A program made the position numbers and the translations under genes. Shown here one piece after another: positions 7,076 to 14,877 of a stretch of DNA of 64,000 bases (position 1 is the first letter of the stretch; every line of letters begins with the position of its first letter). The stretch spans positions 1 to 64,000 of the IMG/VR virus record IMGVR_UViG_3300045747_000454. The stretch is one strand, 5' to 3'. Under the pieces are notes generated by a model, which was not told the DNA's origin, searched no databases, and saw only the letters and a program-made list of their open reading frames with translations. Origin of the DNA: a virus.

Positions 7076-9999
7076 TGAGCTACGTCGGCGCAGCGTTCTC
7101 CTACGATGACGACAAGGTCCTCGTGTGGGAGCGCACCGACCCGGCGCAACGGGTCCTCAAGCGCATCGATGCGCCGCGGTACTTCTACGTGCCGGCGGAG
7201 GACGGTCCGCACGAGAGCATCTTCGGCGAACGGCTTGAGCGCCTTGACTTCGACACCGTCGATGACTTCAACCTTGCACTGAAGCAGTACCGCAACAAGC
7301 ACGAGTCGGACATTCAACCCCTGTTCAAGGTGTTGATGAACGACTACTACGGCAAGCCGCTGCCCGTGCTCAACTTCGCCTTCGTCGACATCGAAACCGA
7401 CACGCGCAAGGCGATTGGTTGGTCGACCGTGGCGAACCCGTACGCTGCGATCAACGCCGTCACGATCTACCAGTCGTGGACTGGCGACTACATCACGCTG
7501 CTCCTCCCGCCGAAGGGCTACGACACGAAGAACTTTCAACGTGACGTTGCGCTCGAGCTGGCGAAGCTTGAGCTCGACTTCGTGCCGAAGTTCAAGCTGT
7601 GTCGCGATGAGACCGAGCTGCTCACGCTCTACGTCGAGGCCATTCAGAACGCCGACATCATCTCAGGGTGGAACTCGGAGTTCTTCGACATCCCCTACAC
7701 GATGAAGCGGCTCGAGCGCATCAAGCCAGCGCTGCTGAAGAAGATGAGCTTTCTCGGCGCTCGCGCTCCGAAGGCTCAGACCGTGCTGCGCTTCGGCGAA
7801 GAGGCGATCACCTACAAGCTCTACGGTCGAACGCACCTCGACTATCTGGACCTCTTCAAGAAGTTCGCGCAGGACGTGAAGTACCCAACGTACTCGCTCG
7901 GCTTCGTCGGCGAGGCTGAGGTCGGCGCGCCGAAGATTCACTTTGACGAGCACTTCGAGGACTTCTACAACTACAACTTCGTCAAGTTCGCGTGCTACAA
8001 TGCTCGCGACGTTGACATTCTGGTCAAGATCAACAAGAAGCGCAAGCTGCTGCAGCTGGTCAACGCGATGGCGCACGACAACACGTGCCTCTTCGAGAAC
8101 CTCCTCGGCACCGTGCGCTACGTTGAGACCGCGCTCGTCAATCGCGCTCACCGCATTCACAATCAGATCACCCGCGACAAGATCACTCAGCTCAGCGATG
8201 GGCCGGTGGATGGTGCGCTCGTGCTTGACACGGTCGCTGGTCTGTGGAAGTGGTTGGGCTCAGTCGACATCAACTCGCTGTACCCGTCAGTCATTCGTGC
8301 GCTGAACATCTCGCCTGAGATGATCGTCGGCAACTTCATCAGCGGCAACTGCCGGCAAGAGCTGAAGTCGAATGGTCTGCGCTTCGTGCCCGAGAACAAC
8401 TCGCAGCTGCCCGACTGGAAGCGTGCGCTGATCAGTCGCAACTTCGATCGCAAGAACCCGAATCGTCCGCCAGACTCTGGTGGCACGACGGATGGCGAGT
8501 ACGACTGGGCTGGCATCATCGAGGGCGATGACCTGCCGCACACGCTGCGCCTTGGTGAGGTTGGCAAGAAACTGCTTGAGACCGATGAGGATGAGCTGAC
8601 CTTCACTGGCGCCGAGTGGCTCGACGTGATGACGGCACAGCAGTGGGCGCTCTCCGCCTTCGGCACGATGTTCGATCAGTCCCGTGGCCTTGGCATCATT
8701 CCAAAGGCGCTTGAAGCCTGGTACGCCGAGCGCAAGGCGCTGCAAGCTCAGAAGAAGCATTGGCAGACTGAGCACAAGCGTCTTCTCAAGGAGGGTGCAC
8801 CGCAAGCCGAGATCGACGCCGCTGAGGTGAAGGTCGAAGACTTTGAGCTGATGCAGATGTCGAAGAAGCTCACGCTGAACTCGACGTACGGCGCCATGCT
8901 CTCACCACACTTCGGCCTCGGTCGCAAGGAGATGGGTGCGTCGGTGACGGCGTGTGGTCGTGCTATCACGAACCACATGATCAAGACGATCGCGCAGGAG
9001 ATCACTGGCAAGACTGCTGAGGTCACGTGGTACTACGGCATCTCAGAGAAGCACGAGGACGAGAGCGGTGAAGTCAGATTCACCAACGGCAAGCGCTCAA
9101 GCTGCTTCATCGTCGACAATCAAACGATCAGCGACGTGACGCTGCTGTCCGACACCGACTCGTGCTACTTCCGAACGCTGCGCAACAACAAGGCCGACGC
9201 CATCGCTCGTGCTGACGAGATCGCTGACATCGTGAACGACGGCTTCCCAGAGTTCATGCGGTACACGTTCCGCTGCACCTCCGACAAGTACGACTCGCTC
9301 ATCAAGGCCGGACGTGAAATCGTCGGTCGTCGTGGTCTGTTCCTCGACGCCAAGAAGAAGTACACGATTCGCGTCGTGGACCTCGACGGCTTCGAAGTGC
9401 ACAAGCTGAAGATGATGGGCAGCGAGCTGAAGAAGGTCGACACGCCGAAGGTCATTCAAGACTTCCTCAAGGGTCTGCTCGAGATGATTCTCGACTGTCC
9501 AGACGAGCTCGAGGGTGATCTTGAGAGCGCACTCGAGGGCTACGTCAACTCGAAGCGTCGTGAGCTTGTGTTCAAGGTCGAGAACCCAATCGTGCTTGGC
9601 GCCGCCAAGGGCATCAACGGTCTCGATCAGTACTACGCCGAGTGGAAGCGAACTGAGAAGATTGGCAACGGCAAGTGCAAGCTGCCAGGCCACGTTCGTG
9701 CCGCCATCAACTACAACGAGATGGTCGAGCACTTCGAGGGCACGAGCGGCAAGCAGATTCGAGCCGGCGACAAGGGTCTCATCTTCTATCTGAAGCCGAA
9801 TGACTTCGGGCTCAAGTCGATCGCGATCCCAGTTGACTTCGACCACTTCCCAAAGTGGTTCGACGAGCACTTCACGATTGACCGTGCCATCACAGAAGCC
9901 AAGATGATCGACAGCAAGATCGAAGGCACCTACGAAGCGTTGGGCTGGGAAGTTCCCAATCCACAGCGCACCCTAGCAAAGAAGATACTGGAGTTCTGA
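7075..9999 (+). CDS. 43: DNA polymerase, family B (T4 gp43-like)
   Basis: The 974-residue protein has the complete family B motif set. The 3'-5' exonuclease motifs are FVDIETDT (D105, E107), SGWNSEFFDIPY and YNARDVDIL. The polymerase motifs are A SVDINSLYPSVI (D398), B KKLTLNSTYGAM and C SDTDSCYF (D693, D695). T4 gp43 is about 898 residues; the extra length lies mainly between motifs A and B. It synthesises the phage genome with the clamp at 10405, helicase at 17038 and primase at 16031. Clamp-loader genes 44 and 62 are not recognisable in this window. Confidence 0.97.
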   Translation: MSYVGAAFSYDDDKVLVWERTDPAQRVLKRIDAPRYFYVPAEDGPHESIFGERLERLDFDTVDDFNLALKQYRNKHESDIQPLFKVLMNDYYGKPLPVLNFAFVDIETDTRKAIGWSTVANPYAAINAVTIYQSWTGDYITLLLPPKGYDTKNFQRDVALELAKLELDFVPKFKLCRDETELLTLYVEAIQNADIISGWNSEFFDIPYTMKRLERIKPALLKKMSFLGARAPKAQTVLRFGEEAITYKLYGRTHLDYLDLFKKFAQDVKYPTYSLGFVGEAEVGAPKIHFDEHFEDFYNYNFVKFACYNARDVDILVKINKKRKLLQLVNAMAHDNTCLFENLLGTVRYVETALVNRAHRIHNQITRDKITQLSDGPVDGALVLDTVAGLWKWLGSVDINSLYPSVIRALNISPEMIVGNFISGNCRQELKSNGLRFVPENNSQLPDWKRALISRNFDRKNPNRPPDSGGTTDGEYDWAGIIEGDDLPHTLRLGEVGKKLLETDEDELTFTGAEWLDVMTAQQWALSAFGTMFDQSRGLGIIPKALEAWYAERKALQAQKKHWQTEHKRLLKEGAPQAEIDAAEVKVEDFELMQMSKKLTLNSTYGAMLSPHFGLGRKEMGASVTACGRAITNHMIKTIAQEITGKTAEVTWYYGISEKHEDESGEVRFTNGKRSSCFIVDNQTISDVTLLSDTDSCYFRTLRNNKADAIARADEIADIVNDGFPEFMRYTFRCTSDKYDSLIKAGREIVGRRGLFLDAKKKYTIRVVDLDGFEVHKLKMMGSELKKVDTPKVIQDFLKGLLEMILDCPDELEGDLESALEGYVNSKRRELVFKVENPIVLGAAKGINGLDQYYAEWKRTEKIGNGKCKLPGHVRAAINYNEMVEHFEGTSGKQIRAGDKGLIFYLKPNDFGLKSIAIPVDFDHFPKWFDEHFTIDRAITEAKMIDSKIEGTYEALGWEVPNPQRTLAKKILEF

Positions 10000-10000
10000 A

Positions 10001-10408
10001 ATGATTCGAAGCAAGCGCGCTCGCGATCGCCTACTCGCGCTGATCGACAAGGACTGCGGTTCGAAGTCGACGGTCTATGATCCTCGCTACCCGTCGGCGC
10101 TCAACACCGACCACATGTACTGCCGGTACATCCCGCCGTTGAAGATTCAGCACCTCAAGATGCCGGTGATGCAGGCGCACGAGCCGCGAATGCTGTCCGA
10201 CATGACGTCTGGTCTTCATCCGCGCATCGGCGAACCCTACCGTCGGCTCAAGATGCTGACGGCGGATGCCGTCGCCTGGGATCGCAACCCGTGCAGTGAG
10301 GTTGCGCTGCCTGGTCCTAGCCATCCTGCAATCGAGATGAAGATGCCGTCGATTGAGGATATGATGCTTTACAACAACCTTGACAACGACTACGACATCC
10401 CCGTATGA
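10001..10408 (+). CDS. Hypothetical protein between polymerase and clamp
   Basis: A 135-residue unrecognised protein rich in Pro, Met and Arg, with no clear fold signature. GGAG at 9990-9993 supports the start. It overlaps the clamp gene by 4 bases. The T4 position between genes 45 and 43 holds clamp loader and regA, but I see no resemblance to them. Confidence 0.7.
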   Translation: MIRSKRARDRLLALIDKDCGSKSTVYDPRYPSALNTDHMYCRYIPPLKIQHLKMPVMQAHEPRMLSDMTSGLHPRIGEPYRRLKMLTADAVAWDRNPCSEVALPGPSHPAIEMKMPSIEDMMLYNNLDNDYDIPV

Positions 10409-11130
10409 AGCTCTCTCGCCCTGACATCGACAACATCCGTGCCGCCCTCGTGGTGTGTCGCGCCGCTGGCATCGAATCCGTCGTCATCACCGACAACAAG
10501 GTTCGTGGCACGACGCCGACCACCAAGGTAAGCATCATCAGCGACGTGCCGCTGTCCTTCGACTCCAAGCTCGTCATCGGCATCGGGCGCGTCGACGACT
10601 TCGCAAGTCGTCTAGCACTGTTCCCGACTGACATCGCCATCGAGGGCAAGGAGAACGACACCGGCGCCGTGTCGCTGCTGACCATCACCGGTGGTCGCTC
10701 GCGCATTCAGTTCCGCTGCACCGCCGAACGCCTCATCAAGTATCCGAAGGCGAACAACGACGAGGCGGTCGCCTACGTCAAGGCGTCCAAGGGCGAGGTG
10801 CAGCAGCTCGTGCGCGCCATCAAGACCCTCGGGTCCGAGACGTTCGTGCTCGCCATCGGGCGTGACGGTATTGTTCGCCTCGAGTCGACCTCGCCGACGA
10901 ACGAAACCTTCGCGATGGAGCTCGCCGAACCTGTGGTCTTCGAGTCCGACCCGCAGGGAGTTGTACATACCTATGAGGGTGGTCGCGTGGCGTCAACTCT
11001 CGACCTCGCAGTTCGTGAGGTCGATGACGTCACACTGATCGTCGGCGAGATGGGTTCACTGACCTTCACCGCCGGTGGTCAGACAATGGTCGCGATCCCC
11101 GATGCAAACCAGGAGGATGACGATGAGTGA
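10405..11130 (+). CDS. 45: DNA sliding clamp (T4 gp45-like)
   Basis: A 241-residue acidic protein, close to the roughly 228 residues of T4 gp45. The two-domain pattern of alternating strands, the central basic stretch (RIQFRCTAERLIKYPKANND) and the highly acidic C-terminus (NQEDDDE) fit the PCNA-fold phage clamp. It tethers the polymerase to DNA and, in T4, activates gp55-dependent late promoters. The position close behind gene 43 agrees. Sequence identity to known clamps is low by eye, so context contributes much of the confidence. Confidence 0.82.
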   Translation: MKLSRPDIDNIRAALVVCRAAGIESVVITDNKVRGTTPTTKVSIISDVPLSFDSKLVIGIGRVDDFASRLALFPTDIAIEGKENDTGAVSLLTITGGRSRIQFRCTAERLIKYPKANNDEAVAYVKASKGEVQQLVRAIKTLGSETFVLAIGRDGIVRLESTSPTNETFAMELAEPVVFESDPQGVVHTYEGGRVASTLDLAVREVDDVTLIVGEMGSLTFTAGGQTMVAIPDANQEDDDE

Positions 11131-11482
11131 TTTTGACCTTCGCCGTGTTGGCGAGATGGCTACGCTTGAAGAGCACCTGCGCGCCACGCAGGAGAATGGG
11201 CGTGATGCTACACTGCTCGCAGAGCGTTGGACGCCGCGATTCACCTCGTTCGTGGATGGCGAGGTCGTGAAGATTTCGCTGCAGTACGATGGGCGGGCAG
11301 TCAGCGCCGTCTACAAGGCGAAGGACCTCGTCAACACCGACGTGACCTCCGCCACAACGCAGGTGCTTGAGACGCTCTTCACCGCGCTCATCTCCGACGC
11401 GCTGCGTCCGCTGTGCACCGCCGAGGTCGCCAAGGCGAAGGCGGCAGCTGAATCGCTTCGAAGCGTTGGGAGTCGGTGGTGA
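11123..11482 (+). CDS. Hypothetical protein downstream of clamp
   Basis: A 119-residue unrecognised protein. I start it at ATG 11123, preceded by AGGAGG at 11111-11116, rather than at an earlier in-frame ATG inside the clamp gene. It overlaps the clamp by 8 bases. The C-terminal half is helical and alanine-rich. Confidence 0.7.
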   Translation: MSDFDLRRVGEMATLEEHLRATQENGRDATLLAERWTPRFTSFVDGEVVKISLQYDGRAVSAVYKAKDLVNTDVTSATTQVLETLFTALISDALRPLCTAEVAKAKAAAESLRSVGSRW

Positions 11483-11832
11483 GCCTTTGGTCACGCATTC
11501 GCTCCTACTTCAGCCTCGGCAAGACGGTTGATGCGGCTGCTGCTCGTCAAGCCTTTCTTGACTATCAGCAGTCGCTCGAGACGCCGTGGGCTTCCTTCGA
11601 GATCGTGGACTTCAACGGCGAGCACGGCGTCAAGGTCGAGTTCACGTGGAACGCTGCATTCATCACGAAGATTCAAGAGCTTGGCTTTCACGCTGAGACG
11701 GAGGACGACAGCGTTCAGCTGTTCTTCTACGCCTCATCGATGCGCCCAACCAGCCTCGATGACATCGACGAGCCTGTTCAATCCGCAGCACACCCTCAGC
11801 TCACAGGCGAGGGGAACAGGCTTCAGACGTGA
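11479..11832 (+). CDS. Hypothetical protein, GTG start
   Basis: A 117-residue unrecognised protein starting at GTG 11479, which overlaps the previous stop (GTGA). An adjacent GTG at 11476 is an alternative. GGGAG just upstream is the likely ribosome-binding site. The N-terminus has an amphipathic, tryptophan-containing stretch (LWSRIRSYFSLGK); the rest is acidic. Confidence 0.65.
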   Translation: MSLWSRIRSYFSLGKTVDAAAARQAFLDYQQSLETPWASFEIVDFNGEHGVKVEFTWNAAFITKIQELGFHAETEDDSVQLFFYASSMRPTSLDDIDEPVQSAAHPQLTGEGNRLQT

Positions 11833-12155
11833 CGAGCGATGCCACCGTCGAGCGCATGAAGAACATCGTGACGTTCTGCACGCACATCGACTTTCCACAC
11901 GCTCACGTCGAGCTCAAGCTGCAAGAGGTCATTCCAACGCTGCCAAGCCTTGAGGACGCCGAGATCATCATGTGGATTCGCTCCACGTGGTGGCGAGCTG
12001 CCGAGCTCCCATCGTGGCAAATGTTGCACACACGAGCCCGTGAGGTGCTGACAATGCGTAACGGTGTAACGAGGGCGACTCAGCAATTGCGTGGCCTGAA
12101 CGTCCCAAGACGTGATATAATGTACTTCAACACAGGCAATTTGCCGCAGGACTAA
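11829..12155 (+). CDS. Hypothetical protein, GTG start
   Basis: A 108-residue unrecognised protein, coupled to the preceding gene through a GTGA overlap. It is mostly helical with several tryptophans (IMWIRSTWWRAAELPSWQ). It ends three bases before the RNase H gene, whose promoter lies inside its 3' end. Confidence 0.65.
   Translation: MTSDATVERMKNIVTFCTHIDFPHAHVELKLQEVIPTLPSLEDAEIIMWIRSTWWRAAELPSWQMLHTRAREVLTMRNGVTRATQQLRGLNVPRRDIMYFNTGNLPQD
12113..12121 (+). promoter_or_regulatory. Extended -10 promoter (TGATATAAT) of RNase H gene
   Basis: TGATATAAT is an extended -10 with perfect TATAAT, 37 bases before the RNase H start at 12159. It lies inside the preceding coding sequence. No good -35 is visible. 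Confidence 0.6.
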
Positions 12156-12158
12156 TTC

Positions 12159-13199
12159 ATGAAACGTCTCGTTGTCGATACAGCTAACCTGCTGTTCCGC
12201 GTCGCTGCAGCCCACGGCAAGTACAACGCCAAGCCTGGCGGCGATCCCAAGGAGCAAGCCGGGCTGGCGATGCATATGTCGCTCATGGCCCTCAAGGCTC
12301 AGTACAACCGCTTCAAGCCTGACCAGGTTGCCATCACCTTCGAGGGTGGCTCCAACTGGCGCAAGTCGCACACTCGTGGCGAGCGCGAGCAAGCTGCGGT
12401 CAGCGGTCGCCTCTACAAGGGCAATCGGGTCAAGGACGACTCGATGATTCCGTACTTCGAGCTCATGGACTCCTTCAAGCAGCTCGCATCCGAGCACACC
12501 TCGCTCGTCGTGCTGCAACACCCACTGCTCGAAGGCGACGACTGCGTCGCTGGCTACGCTCGCAAGTACTCGGCGCTTGGCGACGAGGTCATCGTCCTCT
12601 CCGACGACAAGGACTTCGTCACGCTGCTTCAATTGCCTGGCGTCAAGCTCGTTCGTCCTGACGGCACCTTCCGTGGTCTCGACAAGGTCACCAAGCTCCC
12701 CATCGATCCCAAGTTCTTCATGTACGAAAAGGCCTTCCGTGGCGACGTTGGCGATAACGTGCTTCCGGCCTATCCCAAGGTGCGCACGACCAAGCTGCAA
12801 GCGGCCTACGACGCTCTTCAAAAGGGCGACACGTACCTGCACAGCAACCTCATGAACGCCACCTGGGACTTCACTGACCCTGAGACCGGCGCCACTCGCA
12901 CCTTCCGTGTCGGCGACCTCTACGAGGAAAACATCATCCTCATGGACCTCGTCAACGGCCAGCCAGCCGACATTCAGGAGCTGCTCGAGCAAACCATCGA
13001 CCACGCCGTTGTCAATCACGGCACCTTCAGCTTGTTCCAGTTCCAACGGTTCTGCGGCAAGTTCTCGCTCAAGAAGATTGGTGACGAGGTCACCAACTTC
13101 ATTCCGCTGCTCTCCAGCACTGGCATCAACTCGCCGCACAAGGCCGAGACGAAGGCAATCGCCGCCGAGAAGAAGCGCAAGTCAACCCTGGTGTTCTGA
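12159..13199 (+). CDS. rnh: 5'-3' exonuclease / flap nuclease (T4 RNase H-like)
   Basis: The 346-residue protein has the PIN/FEN metal-site motifs in order: VDTANLLFR (residue 6 on), LLEGDDCVAGYA (near 125), VIVLSDDKDFVTLL (near 145) and RGDVGDNVLPAYP (near 195). T4 RNase H is about 305 residues. The enzyme removes RNA primers and flaps from lagging-strand fragments. The position in the replication region, two genes downstream of the clamp, supports this. The lysine-rich C-terminus (KAIAAEKKRKS) could bind DNA or a partner. Confidence 0.9.
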   Translation: MKRLVVDTANLLFRVAAAHGKYNAKPGGDPKEQAGLAMHMSLMALKAQYNRFKPDQVAITFEGGSNWRKSHTRGEREQAAVSGRLYKGNRVKDDSMIPYFELMDSFKQLASEHTSLVVLQHPLLEGDDCVAGYARKYSALGDEVIVLSDDKDFVTLLQLPGVKLVRPDGTFRGLDKVTKLPIDPKFFMYEKAFRGDVGDNVLPAYPKVRTTKLQAAYDALQKGDTYLHSNLMNATWDFTDPETGATRTFRVGDLYEENIILMDLVNGQPADIQELLEQTIDHAVVNHGTFSLFQFQRFCGKFSLKKIGDEVTNFIPLLSSTGINSPHKAETKAIAAEKKRKSTLVF

Positions 13200-13200
13200 C

Positions 13201-13437
13201 ATGGAAGTCATCGTCAACGGAATAGGTGGTCACGGCTACGAGGTCGAGGTCATTCGCCGAGCCCTCGAAGCGGCTGGCATCATCGTCATCATGGACAAGA
13301 CCACCAAGGACTGCTGGTCCATTCGCGACTGGCGCCTCGAGAAGAATCTCGTGCACGACGAGCGTGAGCGCATGCGCCGCTACGAGATCGAGCGCGTGGT
13401 CGTGCTGAAGGCTGGTCACACGCCGTGGGGTGGGTGA
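13201..13437 (+). CDS. Small hypothetical protein
   Basis: A 78-residue unrecognised protein starting one base after the RNase H stop. It reads as one beta-alpha-beta unit with a charged helix (HDERERMRRYEIERV). No motif is recognised. Confidence 0.65.
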   Translation: MEVIVNGIGGHGYEVEVIRRALEAAGIIVIMDKTTKDCWSIRDWRLEKNLVHDERERMRRYEIERVVVLKAGHTPWGG

Positions 13438-13440
13438 ACC

Positions 13441-14235
13441 TTAGATGATGTCGGTGCATGATAGCACTGACCAGCCCTTTGATGCGCCACGCGACACAGG
13501 TGTTGTGTCGCGCGTTGTTGCCTTGTTTCGAAGCGCATAGTACGACAGCTCGTGCTCAATGCAGAAGTCATTGCACGCCGATGTCAGGTGCAACTTGCCA
13601 GACGGCGATTGCAGCGACCAAGTCTTAGACATACCATTCTTAGCCCCGCGACGTTGTCGTGCTGCTTCACGATGACTTTCTGGTATGCCGCGTGCCCAGC
13701 GCTCTTGTGCGCGTTGACGCATGTTCTCGCGATGCTCGACAGAAAATACTCGGTCTTTCTGACTTTCGCTGCGCAATGCACGAAGCTCTGGTGTGTACGA
13801 TGCGGCAATGGCATTAGACAGATTTTGTCTAGCTTCATCTGTGATTGGCGCACGGTTTCGCTGAGACACAGACATCTTCGCGCGAGTTTCGTCCGTATGC
13901 CCGCGTGGGATATTCTTCACGAAGATTTCGTATAGGTGCCCATTCGGTGTGTGGCGTGGCATTGTCTTAGTGCCACGACGCATCGAGTGGAATGCGAAGT
14001 GCATCTTTCTCTTCGCATCGCCGTCCAACATCTTCGTCAACAGCAAATGGGCAATGAAGTGTTCGCGCGGCGTAAAGAGAACGAGGTTGACCTTCGTGTT
14101 TTTGCCACCAAGACACTTTGGGTGGATGTGGTGTGCTTCATAGTATTCGTCGCCCTTCGTACGAGGCAGCTCTTGCCTCGACCCCGTCAGCTCAAAATAC
14201 CAACGAGCGTATTTGTTGACCTTAGGTTCAAACAT
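13441..14235 (-). CDS. HNH homing endonuclease
   Basis: A 264-residue HNH protein. The core is EAHHIHPKCLGGKN, then VNLVLFTPREHFIAHLLL, at about residues 34-70. Repeated helical modules like NUMOD3 follow (HTDETRAKMSVSQRNR and SVEHRENMRQRAQERW). It is a paralogue of the gene at 3548-4216 and also runs opposite to its neighbours. GGAG (minus strand) lies 6 bases before the ATG, and a perfect TATAAATA late promoter lies 25 bases before it. It sits between genes of unknown function rather than inside one. Confidence 0.88.
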   Translation of the reverse strand: MFEPKVNKYARWYFELTGSRQELPRTKGDEYYEAHHIHPKCLGGKNTKVNLVLFTPREHFIAHLLLTKMLDGDAKRKMHFAFHSMRRGTKTMPRHTPNGHLYEIFVKNIPRGHTDETRAKMSVSQRNRAPITDEARQNLSNAIAASYTPELRALRSESQKDRVFSVEHRENMRQRAQERWARGIPESHREAARQRRGAKNGMSKTWSLQSPSGKLHLTSACNDFCIEHELSYYALRNKATTRDTTPVSRGASKGWSVLSCTDII

Positions 14236-14259
14236 AGGTTCTCCAGTTGTGTCATCTTT

Positions 14260-14267
14260 TATTTATA
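14260..14267 (-). promoter_or_regulatory. T4-type late promoter for HNH gene (TATAAATA)
   Basis: Perfect TATAAATA on the minus strand, 25 bases before the HNH start codon at 14235. This is identical to the T4 gp55-dependent consensus. Confidence 0.8.
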
Positions 14268-14270
14268 GAT

Positions 14271-14323
14271 TGCAGGGACTGCAGGCGGTTGTAAATACAA
14301 CCTGTATGTGGGATGTCCCTGCA
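14271..14323. repeat. Nested palindromes between divergent genes
   Basis: TGCAGGGAC (14271-14279) and GTCCCTGCA (14315-14323) form 9-base inverted arms. Inside them, GGTTGT (14287-14292) and ACAACC (14297-14302) form a 6-bp stem with an AAAT loop. The set lies between the HNH late promoter and the start of the gene at 14340. It could be an operator, a cruciform or a transcript hairpin. Confidence 0.6.
14290..14297 (+). promoter_or_regulatory. Late-promoter variant (TGTAAATA)
   Basis: TGTAAATA on the plus strand, 42 bases before ATG 14340 and inside the inner palindrome. The same variant precedes the PAAR gene on the other strand. It is weaker than the NATAAATA forms. Confidence 0.35.
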
Positions 14324-14339
14324 ACTGACTGGAGTTAAA

Positions 14340-14768
14340 ATGGCAAAGATCGAAAAGCGACCGACGGAAATGAGGCATGTTTTCCTGATCGATTGGGATG
14401 ACAATGGCATCTACAAGGAAATTGCCCTCGTCATGGAAGCCGGTGACGGTACGCTGTACGGCATCGAGGTCGAGAAGCTTCACCCGCTCGACAAGGGTCG
14501 TCTGAAGAAGTTCCTCGTGTCGGTCCACGCTGACAAGTACCCGCTGTGGGAGCTGCTCTCACAAGGTCGCCTGAACAACGGCGTCAACCCACTCGACTTC
14601 TTCCACACCAACTACGTCAAGGTCAAGCGTCCACGCGGCGCTGTGCTCGGTGGCGGCCTGGCCACGGTCGAGGTCTACACGGCTGAGCGTCAGATCGGCT
14701 CCGAGTTCGCCGACCCACGTGGTGGCGTCGTCTCGAACGAAGTTCCGTCCGCCTTCGCGGGGCGATAA
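14340..14768 (+). CDS. Hypothetical protein
   Basis: A 142-residue unrecognised soluble protein. I choose ATG 14340, preceded by GGAG at 14331-14334, over the in-frame ATG at 14313. The sequence has alternating strands (HVFLIDWDDNGIYKEIALVM) and a glycine-rich turn (GAVLGGGLATVEVY). A hairpin follows its stop codon. Confidence 0.7.
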   Translation: MAKIEKRPTEMRHVFLIDWDDNGIYKEIALVMEAGDGTLYGIEVEKLHPLDKGRLKKFLVSVHADKYPLWELLSQGRLNNGVNPLDFFHTNYVKVKRPRGAVLGGGLATVEVYTAERQIGSEFADPRGGVVSNEVPSAFAGR

Positions 14769-14775
14769 GCGTAAC

Positions 14776-14802
14776 CGCTCGTCCTAAAACCTAGGACGAG
14801 CG
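14776..14802 (+). terminator. Strong GC hairpin upstream of a promoter
   Basis: CGCTCGTCCTA (14776-14786) and TAGGACGAGCG (14792-14802) form an 11-bp perfect stem with a 5-base loop. No T run follows, so it is not a classical intrinsic terminator. TATAAT of the next promoter begins 16 bases downstream. Confidence 0.5.
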
Positions 14803-14817
14803 CCGCCTTAACCTTGG

Positions 14818-14823
14818 TATAAT
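14818..14823 (+). promoter_or_regulatory. Sigma70-like -10 element (GGTATAAT)
   Basis: TATAAT preceded by GG, 55 bases before the SLT start codon. The expected start site near 14830 excludes the left arm of the sequestering hairpin. Confidence 0.55.
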
Positions 14824-14837
14824 AGAGCTAGGTTGGA

Positions 14838-14845
14838 CCTAAATA
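14838..14845 (+). promoter_or_regulatory. Late-promoter variant (CCTAAATA)
   Basis: CCTAAATA on the plus strand, 33 bases before the SLT start codon. The identical octamer precedes the structural gene 35745-37391 on the minus strand, which supports it as a real variant. Confidence 0.45.
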
Positions 14846-14877
14846 CTGGTCCCACCAACTTTAACCAAGGTGTGACC

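Larger units (their letters stand above)
14811..14871 (+). promoter_or_regulatory. RBS-sequestering leader hairpin of SLT gene
   Basis: ACCTTGGT (14811-14818) is perfectly complementary to ACCAAGGT (14864-14871), which contains the AAGG ribosome-binding site of the gene at 14878. An inner stem pairs GTTGG/ACC (14832-14839) with GGT/CCAAC (14848-14859), leaving the loop TAAATACT. A -10 element overlaps the left arm, and a late-promoter-like motif lies in the loop. Transcripts starting locally would therefore lack the sequestering arm. Confidence 0.55.

Noticed and set aside
8187-8805. Long minus-strand open frames antisense to the DNA polymerase and many other genes
   Set aside because: They lack ribosome-binding sites, have no recognisable protein character and are explained by codon bias in GC-rich coding DNA.
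10001-10408. RegA or clamp-loader small subunit
   Set aside because: Position was suggestive, but the sequence shows no resemblance to either.
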